Shown: positions 1 through 9,825, counted from the first letter of the stretch. The stretch is 64,000 bases of DNA from Bacteroidia bacterium (GCA_019695215.1 JAIBAK010000001.1:81028-145027); one strand, 5' to 3'. Numbers and translations are program-made. The notes: a model not told the origin generated them from the letters alone.

Positions 1-75
1 AAAAGTCCAGGATTGCGCCTGAACATGCAAAGCAAGCATTGTCATAATTGCTGTAAATAAGGTGAGATGTTTCAT
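1..75 (-). CDS. N-terminus of a secreted protein (3' end outside the window)
   Basis: An ATG at 75-73 opens a reading frame that runs off the left edge after 25 codons. The visible residues form a signal peptide: Met-Lys-His, a hydrophobic core, and a likely signal peptidase I site after VQA, before QSW. It follows the aspartate kinase stop by 19 nt on the same strand, so the two are probably co-transcribed. Function cannot be told from 25 residues; it is a periplasmic, outer-membrane or secreted product. The frame is open to the last base and the start is inferred from the signal-peptide pattern. Confidence 0.6.
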   Translation of the reverse strand, partial: MKHLTLFTAIMTMLALHVQAQSWTF

Positions 76-94
76 AAGGTTGTAATTTATCAGG

Positions 95-1351
95 TTATTT
101 TAAAACAAATTGTACGGTAGCCCTGGTTCGCTGTTCGAGTAAAATTTCTTTCCCTTTCAATAAGGAGTTAAGCGAAGCATCATCATAATGCATCACTGTT
201 AGCAGTTCAACTCCTGTATTTACTTTCACATTATAATCTTTGCTCAGGTCTTTCTTAAGGGCGGCTACTTTGTTCTCATGATTATCGGCACACACACTAA
301 AACTAATGGCAGAATTCTGCATCAGATTTATAGGAAGTTTCTGATGAGCAAACACCGAGAATATTTTGCTTAGGTTATCTTCAATTATAAACGAAAAATC
401 CTTGCTGCTTATGGAAAGTAATACCTGATTACTTTTGGCAATGAAAGTAGGAATATTTTTTTCCTTGCTGTTATTGGCAACCGTGGTGCCTTTTCCCTTT
501 GGATTTAAAAAGGAACGTACATACAGCGGGATGTTTTTGCTTTGCAGCGGCTGAATGGTTTTAGGATGAATGACGGTAGCTCCGTAATAGGCCAGTTCAA
601 TGGCATGTGAATACGAAAGTCCGTCAAGTTTTACGGCATCCGGGAATTTTTTCGGGTCGGCATTCATTACTCCGTCCACATCTTTCCATATAGTAACCGA
701 ATCAGCCCCTAATCCGTAGGCAAAAATGGCTGCTGAATAGTCAGAGCCTTCCCGGCCCAATGTTACTGTTTTTAAATCGGCCGACCGGCCTACGAATCCC
801 TGCGTAACCACCATTTGTTTTTTAACAATAGGTTTCAGTTTTTTACTTATTATTTCAGTGGTGAGTTCCCAATCTACTTTTCCCTCTCTGAAATTGGCAT
901 CGGTACTTATAAAATTCTGAGCATCCATCCACCGGTTGCGTACATTGCTTTCATTTAGGTAAGTGCTTACAATGCGCGAGGAAAAAATTTCACCGTAACT
1001 TACAATCTGATCATAAACGCAGTCAAAACTGCTCTCCGGTTTGGTTTCCAGCAGGCATTCCAGTTCAATAAACAGGTTTTCGATATCGTTATAGGCATGC
1101 GAGTTTTTATTTTTCAGCAACCCTGAAATCACCTCGTCATGAAAGGATTTTATTTCTTTATAAATTTTATGTTTGGCTTTATCTTTTTTGAAATAAGCCT
1201 GTGCAAGTAATTCAAGCGCATTGGTGGTTTTACCCATGGCCGATACCACAATTAATAAATCCTCTTTTTGAAAATTGCGCAGAATACCGGCAACATTTTT
1301 TACGGCCTCCGCATTTTTAACCGAGGCTCCTCCAAATTTAAAAACTTTCAT
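95..1351 (-). CDS. Aspartate kinase (monofunctional)
   Basis: Phosphorylates L-aspartate at the first step of the Lys/Met/Thr branch of amino-acid synthesis (cytoplasm). The protein starts with the family signature KFGGASV (residues 5-11), has the amino-acid kinase core to about residue 290, and ends in a regulatory ACT-domain region (about 305-418), suggesting feedback control by an end product. At 418 aa it is the size of a monofunctional enzyme; no homoserine dehydrogenase is fused. Its promoter lies back-to-back with that of fbp: a -7 box TAACTTTG reads on the minus strand at 1388-1381. Which of lysC, thrA or metL it corresponds to cannot be decided from sequence alone. Confidence 0.93.
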   Translation of the reverse strand: MKVFKFGGASVKNAEAVKNVAGILRNFQKEDLLIVVSAMGKTTNALELLAQAYFKKDKAKHKIYKEIKSFHDEVISGLLKNKNSHAYNDIENLFIELECLLETKPESSFDCVYDQIVSYGEIFSSRIVSTYLNESNVRNRWMDAQNFISTDANFREGKVDWELTTEIISKKLKPIVKKQMVVTQGFVGRSADLKTVTLGREGSDYSAAIFAYGLGADSVTIWKDVDGVMNADPKKFPDAVKLDGLSYSHAIELAYYGATVIHPKTIQPLQSKNIPLYVRSFLNPKGKGTTVANNSKEKNIPTFIAKSNQVLLSISSKDFSFIIEDNLSKIFSVFAHQKLPINLMQNSAISFSVCADNHENKVAALKKDLSKDYNVKVNTGVELLTVMHYDDASLNSLLKGKEILLEQRTRATVQFVLK

Positions 1352-1380
1352 ACCTAATGAATCGCAGTGGTTGGTGCCGG

Positions 1381-1388
1381 CAAAGTTA
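1381..1388 (-). promoter_or_regulatory. -7 promoter box for aspartate kinase
   Basis: Minus strand reads TAACTTTG, a perfect fit to the Bacteroidota -7 consensus TAnnTTTG, 29 nt before the ATG. No convincing -33 TTG is seen at the usual 19-nt spacing. Confidence 0.5.
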
Positions 1389-1445
1389 GGTGTTCGAAGT
1401 ATATTTTTTAGAGGAATTTACGCTCGTTTAGTGATGCAACTTTTT

Positions 1446-1453
1446 TATATTTG
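1446..1453 (+). promoter_or_regulatory. -7 promoter box for fbp
   Basis: TATATTTG matches TAnnTTTG perfectly, 26 nt before the fbp ATG and divergent from the aspartate kinase promoter. The -33 region is weak (TCG at the expected place). Confidence 0.5.
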
Positions 1454-1479
1454 CCTTCTTTATTTTTAAACAAACAACT

Positions 1480-2487
1480 ATGTCACAGTTCAACATTACT
1501 ACCCTCGGACAATTTATTATTGAGCGTCAGAGTGAATTTAAATACGCTAAAGGCGAACTTTCCCGTTTGCTGCGTGATATTGGTATTGCTGCTAAAGTAA
1601 TTAGCCGTGAGGTGAATAAGGCAGGTATTGCCGAAATTATTGGAGATACAGGGGAGGTGAATGTGCAGGGAGAAGACGTGAAAAAACTTGATATGATAGG
1701 GAATGAAATGTTTATTTCTACCCTTAGCCGCGGGGGCGAATGCTGTGCTTTTGCCAGCGAAGAGGAAGATAACATGATTGCCCTTAAAGGAACTTACTCA
1801 AAAAATGGTAAATATGTTGTTTGCATCGACCCGTTGGATGGCTCTTCCAATATTGATGTGAATGTTTCCATCGGAACAATTTTTTCTATTTACCACCGTA
1901 TTTCCGAGCCGGGAACCGAGCCTGATTTGAAAGATGTATTACAGGCCGGCAATAAACTCGTAGCTGCCGGGTATGTAATTTACGGGTCATCCACTATGCT
2001 GGTTTATACCACCGGCAAAGGGGTTAATGGTTTTACACTCGATCCGTCAATCGGAGAATTTTGTTTGTCACATCCTAATATTAAAACACCAAAGGATGGA
2101 AGTATTTATTCCCTGAACGAGGGAAACAGCCTTGATTTTCCTGCCGGCATTGTTGAGTACATTAACTGGTGCAAACAAAAGGACAAAGAAACAAAACGAC
2201 CCTATAGCGCCCGCTATATTGGCTCAATGGTGGCCGATTTGCACCGGAATTTGTTAAAAGGAGGGGTGTTTATCTATCCTCCCACAGCCAAAGCTCCCAA
2301 TGGCAAACTTCGCCTCATGTTTGAGTGCAACCCAATGGCATTTATTGTAGAGCAGGCCGGAGGGATTGCCACTACAGGTAAAGAACGCATAATGGATATT
2401 GAGCCGGCCGAGTTGCATCAGCGAGTGCCTATTTTCATCGGGAGCGAAAATATGGTGAAGAAAGCTCTTGAGTTTGTAAACAAATAA
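1480..2487 (+). CDS. fbp: Fructose-1,6-bisphosphatase, class I
   Basis: Hydrolyses fructose-1,6-bisphosphate to fructose-6-phosphate, the committed step of gluconeogenesis, with Mg2+ in the cytoplasm. Metal-binding signatures of the inositol-phosphatase fold are visible: the acidic loop SEEED (93-97) and DPLDGSSN (117-124). The C-terminal part has the [11 protein letters not shown] and [10 protein letters not shown] segments typical of class I enzymes. Length (335 aa) is normal. It is monocistronic, with its own promoter upstream and a separate gene 79 nt downstream. Together with pyruvate kinase elsewhere in the window it indicates two-way carbon flow. Confidence 0.97.
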   Translation: MSQFNITTLGQFIIERQSEFKYAKGELSRLLRDIGIAAKVISREVNKAGIAEIIGDTGEVNVQGEDVKKLDMIGNEMFISTLSRGGECCAFASEEEDNMIALKGTYSKNGKYVVCIDPLDGSSNIDVNVSIGTIFSIYHRISEPGTEPDLKDVLQAGNKLVAAGYVIYGSSTMLVYTTGKGVNGFTLDPSIGEFCLSHPNIKTPKDGSIYSLNEGNSLDFPAGIVEYINWCKQKDKETKRPYSARYIGSMVADLHRNLLKGGVFIYPPTAKAPNGKLRLMFECNPMAFIVEQAGGIATTGKERIMDIEPAELHQRVPIFIGSENMVKKALEFVNK

Positions 2488-2566
2488 TAAATTGGCAGTC
2501 GTTCGTTTCAGCATCATTATTGCTTAAAACACGCATTTAACTTATTTATTCAACACCATACATCAT

Positions 2567-5146
2567 ATGAAGAAAATAACCATCATCATTCTCGCCTTAG
2601 CAATGGCAGTACCGGCTATGGCGCAGAAAAAGGGAAAAGGCAATGATAAGCCGGCCATGCCCGAAATGCCTAAGGGCGATAAAAAGGCCACCATTGGTGA
2701 AAAAACCAAGTCGTGTAAAAAAATTGACGGGCTGTTTCCCCTTTATCAGGATACGGCCAGCGGAAGTATGTACCTGCTGGTGAAAAAACAGCAACTGGGC
2801 AAGCAGTTTATTTATTTCTCCTATACCGAAAACGGTGTGGTAGCTGCCGGGCATTTCAGGGGTAGTTTCAGAGACAATAAAGTGTTTACCATCCGCAGGT
2901 ATTTTGACCGGGTAGAGTTTGTGGTACAAAACACTTCGTTTTATTTTGATCCAAAATCGGAATTAAGCAAATCACATAATGCAAATATCAGCGAGGCTAT
3001 TTTAGTAAGTCAGAAGGTATTGGCAGAAAATACCGAAACAGGCGATATGCTGCTTGACGGTAATCAAATTTTTCTGAGTGAGGTGATGCATCAGGTAAAA
3101 CCTTCACCCGCTCCGCCTCCGTTTGGAGGTTCTTCATTGCTTGGTATGCTGAGCCGCGAAAAAACAAAGTATGTAAATTTACGTAACTACGAAAAGAATA
3201 CAGATATCGTGGTGGAGTATGTGTATGATAATCCTTCACCCACAACTTCGGGAGGATCGGAAGTTACTGATGAACGTGCAGTGAGTATTGTATTGCAGCA
3301 TAGTTTGATTGAAGCTCCCGAGCAACCCATGCGTCCCCGTTTTGATGACCCTCGTGTGGGGTACTTTTCCGAGCAATCAAACGATATGACTACCCCCGAT
3401 GCCGTAAATTACCGCGATATGATTCACCGGTGGAGGCTGGAGAAAAAGGAGAAAGGAGTTGCTGTTTCTGAACCCGTAAAACCAATTACCTGGTGGATTG
3501 AAAACACTACTCCAAAAGAATTTCGTGAAGTAATTAAAGCTGCCGGAATGCAATGGAATCTTGCCTTTGAAAAAGCAGGATTTAAAAACGCTGTTGTAAT
3601 AAAAGAACAACCCGACCATGCCGACTGGGATGCCGGTGATATCAGATATAACGTATTGCGCTGGACATCTTCTCCGCAACCACCTTTTGGCGGATACGGG
3701 CCAAGTTTTGTTGATCCCCGCAGCGGGGAAATACTCGGGGCGGATATCATGCTCGAATATATTTTTGTTACAAACCGCATTAAGCAGGAAAAATTGTTTG
3801 ATGCAGCAGCCATGTTTCATCAGGAAACTACCCCGCCCGACAAACATTTTTGTAATATGGATGAATACCTGCACATGACTTCACTTTTTGGGTTGTCGGT
3901 ATTGGATGCACAGGGAACCGATGGAGTTGAAAAAAGAGAATACCTGAAACAATCGTTGTTTTACCTGGTATTGCACGAAATGGGACATACTATGGGCTTA
4001 ATGCACAATATGAAGGCATCGCAGTTGTGGAATACCGCACAGGTAAATGATAAAAAATTAACACAGGCAGTGGGGCTTACTGCTTCGGTAATGGATTATC
4101 CTGCGGCCAATGTAGCTTCCGATAAATCAAAGCAGGGAGATTATTTTACCACACGTCCCGGCCCCTACGACTTATGGGCTATTGAATTTGGTTACTCCGA
4201 AGCATTGGATGATGCCGGTAAAGAACAGGAGCGTTTGCAAAAAATTCTGAGCCGTTCACTTGATTCAACACTTATTTTCGGGAACGATGCCGATGATATG
4301 CGTTCACCTGGTAGTGGTATTGACCCGCGCGTGAATATTGGTGATATGAGCAACGATGCCATCAGCTATTCGGTTGAACGGATAAAATTAGTAAATCAGA
4401 TGTTGCCAAAGCTTAAACAAAAATATACTGCTAACGGCCAAACGTATCAGGAATTAGTGCAGGCTTACAGTATTAGTATGGGCGAATGGGCCACCGCCAC
4501 CACGGTTATTTCCCGCTATGTGGGAGGAGTGTACGTAGAGCGTGCCGTAGCCGGACAAACGGGAGCCCGACAGCCTTACACGCCCGTTGATTATAAAGAT
4601 CAGAAACGTGCCATGCAGGCGTTGAATACTTACCTATTCTCTCCCAATGCCTTTAATGCAACCAATGGATTATTTAATACCCTTCAGGTGCAGCGCAGAG
4701 GGTTTAACTTCTTTGGCCGCAATGAAGACCCAAAACTGCATGACCGCTTTGGTCTAATGCAGGAAATGGTATTGATGGAATTGCTGCATCCTAAAACATT
4801 GCAACGAATTACCGATACGCGCCTGTACGGAAACAAATACAGCGTATATGAAATGATGAGCGATTTAACGGCTGCCTGTTTTAATGAAGATTTAACGGCA
4901 TCGGTAAACACCATTCGTCAGGGATTACAGGCCGAGTATGTGCGCAGGCTTATTGTGGCTGCCGGATTGGATGAGAATAACCCGATGGCTGCCTCTATGT
5001 ACGACCCCACCGCTAAGGCAGCAGCTATGGCTCAACTGAAAAAAATACGCAGTATGCTGGCCGCCTCGTTAGCTACCGCCACTGGCGAAACCAAAGCACA
5101 CCGCGAGTATATCATGCTCTTAATTGATCAGGCATTTTCGAAATAA
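2567..5146 (+). CDS. Secreted zinc-dependent metalloprotease (DUF5117/DUF5118 type)
   Basis: A large exported protein with a clear signal peptide (cleavage after AMA, before QKK) and a Lys/Gly-rich start to the mature chain. The zincin motif HEMGHTMGLMH sits at residues 470-480 (HExxHxxxxxH), followed by a Met region (SVMDYPA) consistent with a metzincin-like Met-turn. The region before it fits DUF5117, the extreme N-terminal part DUF5118, and the C-terminal half is helical. This family is widespread in Bacteroidota; the substrate is unknown to me, and a periplasmic or cell-surface location is expected. Length 859 aa is typical. It ends 14 nt before a strong terminator. Confidence 0.88.
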   Translation: MKKITIIILALAMAVPAMAQKKGKGNDKPAMPEMPKGDKKATIGEKTKSCKKIDGLFPLYQDTASGSMYLLVKKQQLGKQFIYFSYTENGVVAAGHFRGSFRDNKVFTIRRYFDRVEFVVQNTSFYFDPKSELSKSHNANISEAILVSQKVLAENTETGDMLLDGNQIFLSEVMHQVKPSPAPPPFGGSSLLGMLSREKTKYVNLRNYEKNTDIVVEYVYDNPSPTTSGGSEVTDERAVSIVLQHSLIEAPEQPMRPRFDDPRVGYFSEQSNDMTTPDAVNYRDMIHRWRLEKKEKGVAVSEPVKPITWWIENTTPKEFREVIKAAGMQWNLAFEKAGFKNAVVIKEQPDHADWDAGDIRYNVLRWTSSPQPPFGGYGPSFVDPRSGEILGADIMLEYIFVTNRIKQEKLFDAAAMFHQETTPPDKHFCNMDEYLHMTSLFGLSVLDAQGTDGVEKREYLKQSLFYLVLHEMGHTMGLMHNMKASQLWNTAQVNDKKLTQAVGLTASVMDYPAANVASDKSKQGDYFTTRPGPYDLWAIEFGYSEALDDAGKEQERLQKILSRSLDSTLIFGNDADDMRSPGSGIDPRVNIGDMSNDAISYSVERIKLVNQMLPKLKQKYTANGQTYQELVQAYSISMGEWATATTVISRYVGGVYVERAVAGQTGARQPYTPVDYKDQKRAMQALNTYLFSPNAFNATNGLFNTLQVQRRGFNFFGRNEDPKLHDRFGLMQEMVLMELLHPKTLQRITDTRLYGNKYSVYEMMSDLTAACFNEDLTASVNTIRQGLQAEYVRRLIVAAGLDENNPMAASMYDPTAKAAAMAQLKKIRSMLAASLATATGETKAHREYIMLLIDQAFSK

Positions 5147-5160
5147 ATTGATTTTACTTC

Positions 5161-5203
5161 AAATAGAAAAAGCCCAGACCGCAGGCCTGGGCTTTTTCTA
5201 TTT
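5161..5203. terminator. Bidirectional intrinsic terminator
   Basis: A perfect 17-bp inverted repeat (arms 5161-5177 and 5187-5203, 9-nt loop) has a GC-rich centre (GCCCAG/CTGGGC) and A/T-rich outer arms, so a run of U follows the stem on either strand. It lies between the plus-strand metalloprotease and the minus-strand tRNA-Ser and can end transcription of both. Confidence 0.9.
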
Positions 5204-5208
5204 ATTTG

Positions 5209-5295
5209 CGGAGAGTGAGAGATTCGAACTCTCGATACGGTTTCCCGTATACACACTTTCCAGGCGTGCTCCTTCAACCACTCGGACAACTCTCC
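5209..5295 (-). tRNA. tRNA-Ser, anticodon GGA
   Basis: 87 nt on the minus strand. The acceptor arm GGAGAGT (5295-5289) pairs with ACTCTCC (5216-5210), with discriminator G at 5209. The anticodon loop reads CTGGAAA, giving GGA (reads UCC/UCU Ser codons). There is a long variable arm as in class II tRNAs and a TTCGAATC T-loop. The 3' CCA is not encoded (the genome reads CAA), so it must be added by nucleotidyltransferase. Confidence 0.96.
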
Positions 5296-5334
5296 GTAAA
5301 AGGACGACAAAGGTACAAAAAGCGATGAATATTT

Positions 5335-6531
5335 TTAAATGAACTGCATAGAGGCAAATGGCTTTTGCAAAATCTTGGTACTGTCGCTTTCCAGCCATTT
5401 GTCAATAAGGGTGGCATGTACTTCTCTAAAATCAACGGTGAAACGGATATCCCCGTTTTCGTCCAGATTTTTAAGATCAGGGCCTTCGTTATAAAACCCT
5501 TGTTTTTTTAGGGCTCCGCTTACCAGCATCACTTGATTAGCCGCACCATGGTCGGTGCCTCGGCTGCCGTTTTGTTTCACCCTGCGGCCAAATTCCGAGA
5601 AAAGCATCAGCAGGGTATCGTTAAACAATTTGGCTTCTACCATATCATTTACAAATGCAAGTACCGCATCATTTACTTGTGCAAGTAATCGCCCGTGAAA
5701 GGTGTTTTGGCCGGCATGCGTATCAAAGCCTGAAATAGAAACATAATACACCGATGTGTTGCAGTCTGACAGAATTAAATCGGCTACCAATTTTAGTTTT
5801 TGGCCAAGCAGGGTATCGGGGTATTCTCCTTTTCGCTCTCTTATTTTTAGTTTGCTGTGAATGTACTGAGCCGAGGAGGTAGCCTCGGTTAACGTTTTTT
5901 GAAGGTAAGCTAATTGATGATTCATGCTGCTGTTTTGCGATTCCTCCTTTGCAATTGCCTGAATGAGCGGGTTGGCAGCCGATGAATAAAACTGAGCTGG
6001 ATGATTGAATGCAAGTCCCTTTTGTAATTCACCTTTCAAAGCTAAACTCAGCGCATCATCGGTTTCAATGGCATAGTATGGTTCGCATCCGTTTTTACAC
6101 GATGAGTCGAGCCAGCGGCCCACCCATCCGGTATTCACATATTTTTCGGCATCGCTTGCACTGTGCCATATATCCATGCTGCGGAAATGAGAGCGGTTAG
6201 GATTGGGGTACCCTACATTGTGAATGATGCTTAAATAGCCTGCATCATACAGTTCTTTAAATCCATGTAATCCGGAATGAATTCCAAACTCATCGGTTAA
6301 CTTAAGGGCATCGGCCAGTTCAATGGAAATATTGGGCCTTAGCCGGTAATAAATATCATTTCTATAAGGAATAATAGTGTTGAGCCCGTCATTCCCTCCG
6401 GATAATTGAACAATCACCAGCGGTCGTTTACGGTTGTTCCCCAAATGCCCTGCCGATGCCTGAATAAATTCGGGAACAAATGCCGAAGCAGAGAGTAAAG
6501 AAGATAAACGAATAAACTCTTTTCTGTTCAT
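5335..6531 (-). CDS. DUF1501 domain protein
   Basis: 398-aa protein beginning with a hydrophobic export-type leader containing NRKEFIRL, compatible with but not proof of a Tat-type signal. The remainder fits DUF1501, a family in the alkaline-phosphatase-like superfamily: it has the early QLSGGNDGLNTIIPY segment and the late FSEFGRRVKQNGSRGTDHG segment with conserved polar residues. The biochemical role is unknown. It lies 7 nt downstream of a DUF1800 gene, a pairing that recurs in Bacteroidota, Planctomycetes and others and implies a joint role. It is the last gene of a five-gene minus-strand operon. Confidence 0.88.
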   Translation of the reverse strand: MNRKEFIRLSSLLSASAFVPEFIQASAGHLGNNRKRPLVIVQLSGGNDGLNTIIPYRNDIYYRLRPNISIELADALKLTDEFGIHSGLHGFKELYDAGYLSIIHNVGYPNPNRSHFRSMDIWHSASDAEKYVNTGWVGRWLDSSCKNGCEPYYAIETDDALSLALKGELQKGLAFNHPAQFYSSAANPLIQAIAKEESQNSSMNHQLAYLQKTLTEATSSAQYIHSKLKIRERKGEYPDTLLGQKLKLVADLILSDCNTSVYYVSISGFDTHAGQNTFHGRLLAQVNDAVLAFVNDMVEAKLFNDTLLMLFSEFGRRVKQNGSRGTDHGAANQVMLVSGALKKQGFYNEGPDLKNLDENGDIRFTVDFREVHATLIDKWLESDSTKILQKPFASMQFI

Positions 6532-6538
6532 AGGCCGT

Positions 6539-7945
6539 TTATATCAATTGAAATTCGGGCAAACACAAAATAGACGTCATGCAACTTTTAATAAAATTGG
6601 CTGAAGAAGTCCGGTCGGCATTCAGCGTAATTGCTTCATTGCTCACCGAGGTGGGCTGCTGCAGGAAATACCGTTTCAACTCCTGTATCAGTTCTTTTTC
6701 GTTTCCGGTATAGCGCAGAAAATAATTACTCAGAGCACTCAAATCATAATTAACTTTTATGCTTCCGGTGCGTTGTTTTTTCAAATGGCTGTCGGTAGCA
6801 TTATCTTCAAATGAAGTTTTTGATTTGGCATTCAACGGTTGTTGTGCAAAAAGCACCAGTGGCAATCGCATGCGCAATAAGAGGGAAGAGCTGTCAATCC
6901 AGTTTTTGTCGCCACTCCAGCCTGCCACATTTGGCGGAACAAATAATTCCTGACCCAGTAACTGCATTATTTTAGCAGGTAATTTTTCATCCTCAAATTT
7001 AATACGAAAAACACGGGTGTACCGCGCTAATAAATCAACCGGTGAACTTATTTTTACACCAATATTTTCGGTGTCAAAAAACCAGGGAGATAGTATCATT
7101 TGCCGAATAAGCATGGATATATCATATCCCGAATAAAAAAATGGTTCGGCCAGTTCTTTTATATGTACTTCGTTTACCTTAGGGTTTACAAATTCTTTAT
7201 ATATTTTTCGACACAGAAAATAGGCAGTTTGTTTTTGCTCAAGAATGATATTGATAATATCTTCCCCGTTCAGATTACCCTTTTTGCCGAAAAAGTCTTT
7301 CTCTCCGTTGTCGTGTTCTTTTGCTATAATTTCAAATTCGCCTTTCCGGTTTACTTTCCATCCGGTAAAACAGCGGGCGGCTTCTTTAATTGCTGCTTCG
7401 GTATAATGTCCTTCTCCCAAAGTAAACAGCTCCATTACTTCCCGGGCAAAGTTTTCGTTGGGAGCGTCTTTTTTGTTTTCAAACGTATTTAAAAACATCA
7501 TCATTGCCGGATCTTTGGCAATGGCATGAAGCATATCCGGGAATTTTCCGAGTGCATGTTTGCGCAGCGTATTATGCTGTAACTGCATGATAAAACCAAA
7601 CGGCAAACGGGTAGCAAAATGATTGTGCCAGAAAAAAGTCATCCGTTCACGCAACTGCCCTTTTCCATAGGCCATTTGATTAATCCAGTGCAATCCAAGC
7701 GAACGTAATTCCTTTTGCGACCTCACCAGCATTTTCAGGAGTTTAATATTGGTTACTTCTCCTTCATTATTTTCTCCCAAAGGGTTTGGGATTATTTCTA
7801 TGAAATTCAGTTCCTGTGAATTTGCAAATAACTCTTCGGCCAGTTGTTCTCTGAATTTACCAACACGCTCGGCAATATAGCCCGGAGACTCTCCAAAGCC
7901 GGTTCGTAAATACAAGTGCTGAATTTGCGGCTGGGTTAATTGCAT
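6539..7945 (-). CDS. DUF1800 domain protein
   Basis: 468-aa protein of the DUF1800 family. It contains the family hallmarks: MTFFWHNHFATR near residue 100, NENFAREVMELFTLGEG around 160, and the PPNVAGWSGDKNWID stretch near 335-350. No obvious signal peptide is seen. Function is not established; the family almost always sits beside DUF1501, as here (7-nt gap), and the stop of the upstream TatD gene side is 6 nt away. The tight spacing argues for a single transcript. Confidence 0.9.
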   Translation of the reverse strand: MQLTQPQIQHLYLRTGFGESPGYIAERVGKFREQLAEELFANSQELNFIEIIPNPLGENNEGEVTNIKLLKMLVRSQKELRSLGLHWINQMAYGKGQLRERMTFFWHNHFATRLPFGFIMQLQHNTLRKHALGKFPDMLHAIAKDPAMMMFLNTFENKKDAPNENFAREVMELFTLGEGHYTEAAIKEAARCFTGWKVNRKGEFEIIAKEHDNGEKDFFGKKGNLNGEDIINIILEQKQTAYFLCRKIYKEFVNPKVNEVHIKELAEPFFYSGYDISMLIRQMILSPWFFDTENIGVKISSPVDLLARYTRVFRIKFEDEKLPAKIMQLLGQELFVPPNVAGWSGDKNWIDSSSLLLRMRLPLVLFAQQPLNAKSKTSFEDNATDSHLKKQRTGSIKVNYDLSALSNYFLRYTGNEKELIQELKRYFLQQPTSVSNEAITLNADRTSSANFIKSCMTSILCLPEFQLI

Positions 7946-7951
7946 AGAGAT

Positions 7952-8728
7952 TTACGCAGGGAGTTTGGTAAAAATTTTTCGAACATTGTTCATGCTTATT
8001 TCCGCCATTTTTTCAAGTGAAATATGAAAGGTGTCGGCCATTTTATGTGCAATGATGCGCGTATAGGCACTTTCGTTGCGTTGTCCGCGGTGAGGAACAG
8101 GAGGCAGGTATGGAGCATCGGTTTCAAACACGATATGTTCAGGTGAAAAGTGACCGAGTGTTTCCGGAAGATTACTGTTTTTGTACGTGAGCACTCCGCC
8201 AATACCCAGATACATGCCAAGTTTTATAATTTCTCGAGCTTCCTCCACACTTCCGCTGAAGCAATGAAAAATACCGGTAAGGTTTTTTAAATGATGTTGC
8301 TTAATTAATTCAATACATCGGTAAGTGGCATTGCGCGAATGAATGGATACCGGCAGATTATATTTGATGGCCCACTCGCATTGTTTCACAAAAGCATCTT
8401 CCTGCTGCGGGATGTAGGTTTTTTCCCAGTAAAAATCCAAACCTATTTCTCCTACTGCAATGTATTTCCCGGTACTCAGTTCGTTCTCCACTTTAAGCAG
8501 GTATTCAGCGTAGTTGTCGGTAACCGAACAGGGATGAATGCCCATCATTGGGAAACAATTGGCCGGAAAAGCATGGCATAATTCCCACATGCTGTCAAAA
8601 GATTCATGGTCAATATTGGGGAGTAACATGTAATTCACTCCGGCTCTGATAGCCCGTTTAACCATTTCGTTTCGGTCGTGGTCAAATTGCTTTGAGTACA
8701 AATGAGTATGTGTATCGGCTAAAATCAT
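7952..8728 (-). CDS. TatD-family metal-dependent hydrolase
   Basis: TatD-type TIM-barrel DNase/hydrolase (cytoplasm). The N-terminal metal motif DTHTHLY is intact, as are GEIGLDFYW, the SIHSRNA strand with its His, FHCFSG, and the late ETDAPYLPP. The ATG used here lies eight codons inside the longest frame, which would need a TTG; this ATG overlaps the TGA of the glycosyltransferase in an ATGA arrangement, implying translational coupling. 258 aa from this start is normal for the family. The cell-wall-like neighbourhood does not suggest a specialised role. Confidence 0.92.
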   Translation of the reverse strand: MILADTHTHLYSKQFDHDRNEMVKRAIRAGVNYMLLPNIDHESFDSMWELCHAFPANCFPMMGIHPCSVTDNYAEYLLKVENELSTGKYIAVGEIGLDFYWEKTYIPQQEDAFVKQCEWAIKYNLPVSIHSRNATYRCIELIKQHHLKNLTGIFHCFSGSVEEAREIIKLGMYLGIGGVLTYKNSNLPETLGHFSPEHIVFETDAPYLPPVPHRGQRNESAYTRIIAHKMADTFHISLEKMAEISMNNVRKIFTKLPA

Positions 8729-9825
8729 TGCTGGTAATTCCTGTTTTTCCAATTAAACGGAAGCGGAAGATAATAAAAAATACTTAATGAAAGATTGAGC
8801 ATAAGGGTATAAAACTGGTGCCAGATATGTGAAATAAAAGAAGGGCGCATTCCGGCAAGGGTAAGGATGATATTGGTAATAATTAGTTCCAATATCATTT
8901 TAATCCCCATCAGGGTTAAAGCAGTAACCGGAGAAATAAAAAGAGCCATAATAAAAAGCGGGCTGAACAATCCGTAAATCCCCAAAATTAATTTCCAGTG
9001 CATGGGAAGGGCGCGCCCTCCGGTTAACCATCTTTTGCGCTGATGAAGTATAGCTTTAAACGAATCGAGTGTTTGGGTAAATGTACAGCTGCCCGGTGTA
9101 AATATGTTTTTTGTAAGCCATCCTTTTTTTCGTACTTCTTCGTAAAGTTTATAATCTTCGGTAACCGAAAAATCAAGGGCTTCATATCCTCCGGTGCTAA
9201 AATAAGCTTCGCGTTTTACAGCCATATTATTTCCAACAGCTGTGCAGGGCAAACCGGCTGTTGTAATACCCACCAACATACCGCTGAAATAAGTCCAGTC
9301 AATGGCCTGCATGCGCTCAAACCAGGTAGTTCCGTTGGCAAGAGTAGTTCCAGAAACAATACCGGTGTCTGTCTCAAATTCGGCTAACAACGAATTTATC
9401 CAGTTTGCATTTAACCGAATATCAGCATCTGTAATAAAGAAAAATTCACCCGTAGCATGGTGCGCCAATTGTGCCAGTACATTTGCTTTGCCCTGCGCTT
9501 TTCCTTTGGTGTCGGTAATTGAAATAAGCTGCATATACGGTTTGTGAATGATAAAATCGTTCACCAGTTTTTCTGTCTGGTCTTCCGAGCGGTCGTTTCC
9601 AATCAGTACCTGTAGTTTTTCTTTCGGGTAATTGAGCCGGTCGATAAAATGCAAACAGGATTCAATATTTTGTTCTTCGTTGCGGACAGCCAAAAGTATG
9701 GAAACCATTGGTTGATGAGGCAAGGGTTTGTCGGGGTGAAAGGCAGCTATAATACCTGCTCCCGTTACTAGCTGAATAAAAAAATGCAGTACACAGCAGG
9801 CAATAAAAATTTGAAGAATAATCAT
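8725..9825 (-). CDS. Family 2 glycosyltransferase, membrane-bound
   Basis: 366-aa processive-type GT2. An N-terminal membrane helix (about 2-28) precedes the GT-A domain with nucleotide-binding DRSEDQT (78-84), the metal-binding D133-A-D135, the catalytic-base TED (222-224) and QRKRW (262-266, the QxxRW acceptor motif). Two or three membrane spans follow (about 278-360). These motifs are those of enzymes that build beta-linked polysaccharides or transfer sugar to lipid at the inner membrane. It overlaps the deacetylase upstream by 4 nt and the TatD gene downstream by 4 nt (ATGA both times). The sugar and product are unknown. Confidence 0.9.
   Translation of the reverse strand: MIILQIFIACCVLHFFIQLVTGAGIIAAFHPDKPLPHQPMVSILLAVRNEEQNIESCLHFIDRLNYPKEKLQVLIGNDRSEDQTEKLVNDFIIHKPYMQLISITDTKGKAQGKANVLAQLAHHATGEFFFITDADIRLNANWINSLLAEFETDTGIVSGTTLANGTTWFERMQAIDWTYFSGMLVGITTAGLPCTAVGNNMAVKREAYFSTGGYEALDFSVTEDYKLYEEVRKKGWLTKNIFTPGSCTFTQTLDSFKAILHQRKRWLTGGRALPMHWKLILGIYGLFSPLFIMALFISPVTALTLMGIKMILELIITNIILTLAGMRPSFISHIWHQFYTLMLNLSLSIFYYLPLPFNWKNRNYQQ

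Noticed and set aside
1352-1479. Lysine riboswitch or leader-peptide attenuator upstream of aspartate kinase
   Set aside because: The gap is 128 nt shared by two divergent promoters; the leader on the minus strand is only about 25 nt, too short for either.
5124-5342. Plus- and minus-strand frames of 60-72 codons around 5.2 kb
   Set aside because: They run through the terminator hairpin and the tRNA-Ser gene, so they are chance frames.
8729-8752. TTG start for the TatD gene
   Set aside because: The in-frame ATG at 8728 overlaps the upstream TGA and gives the family's usual N-terminus.
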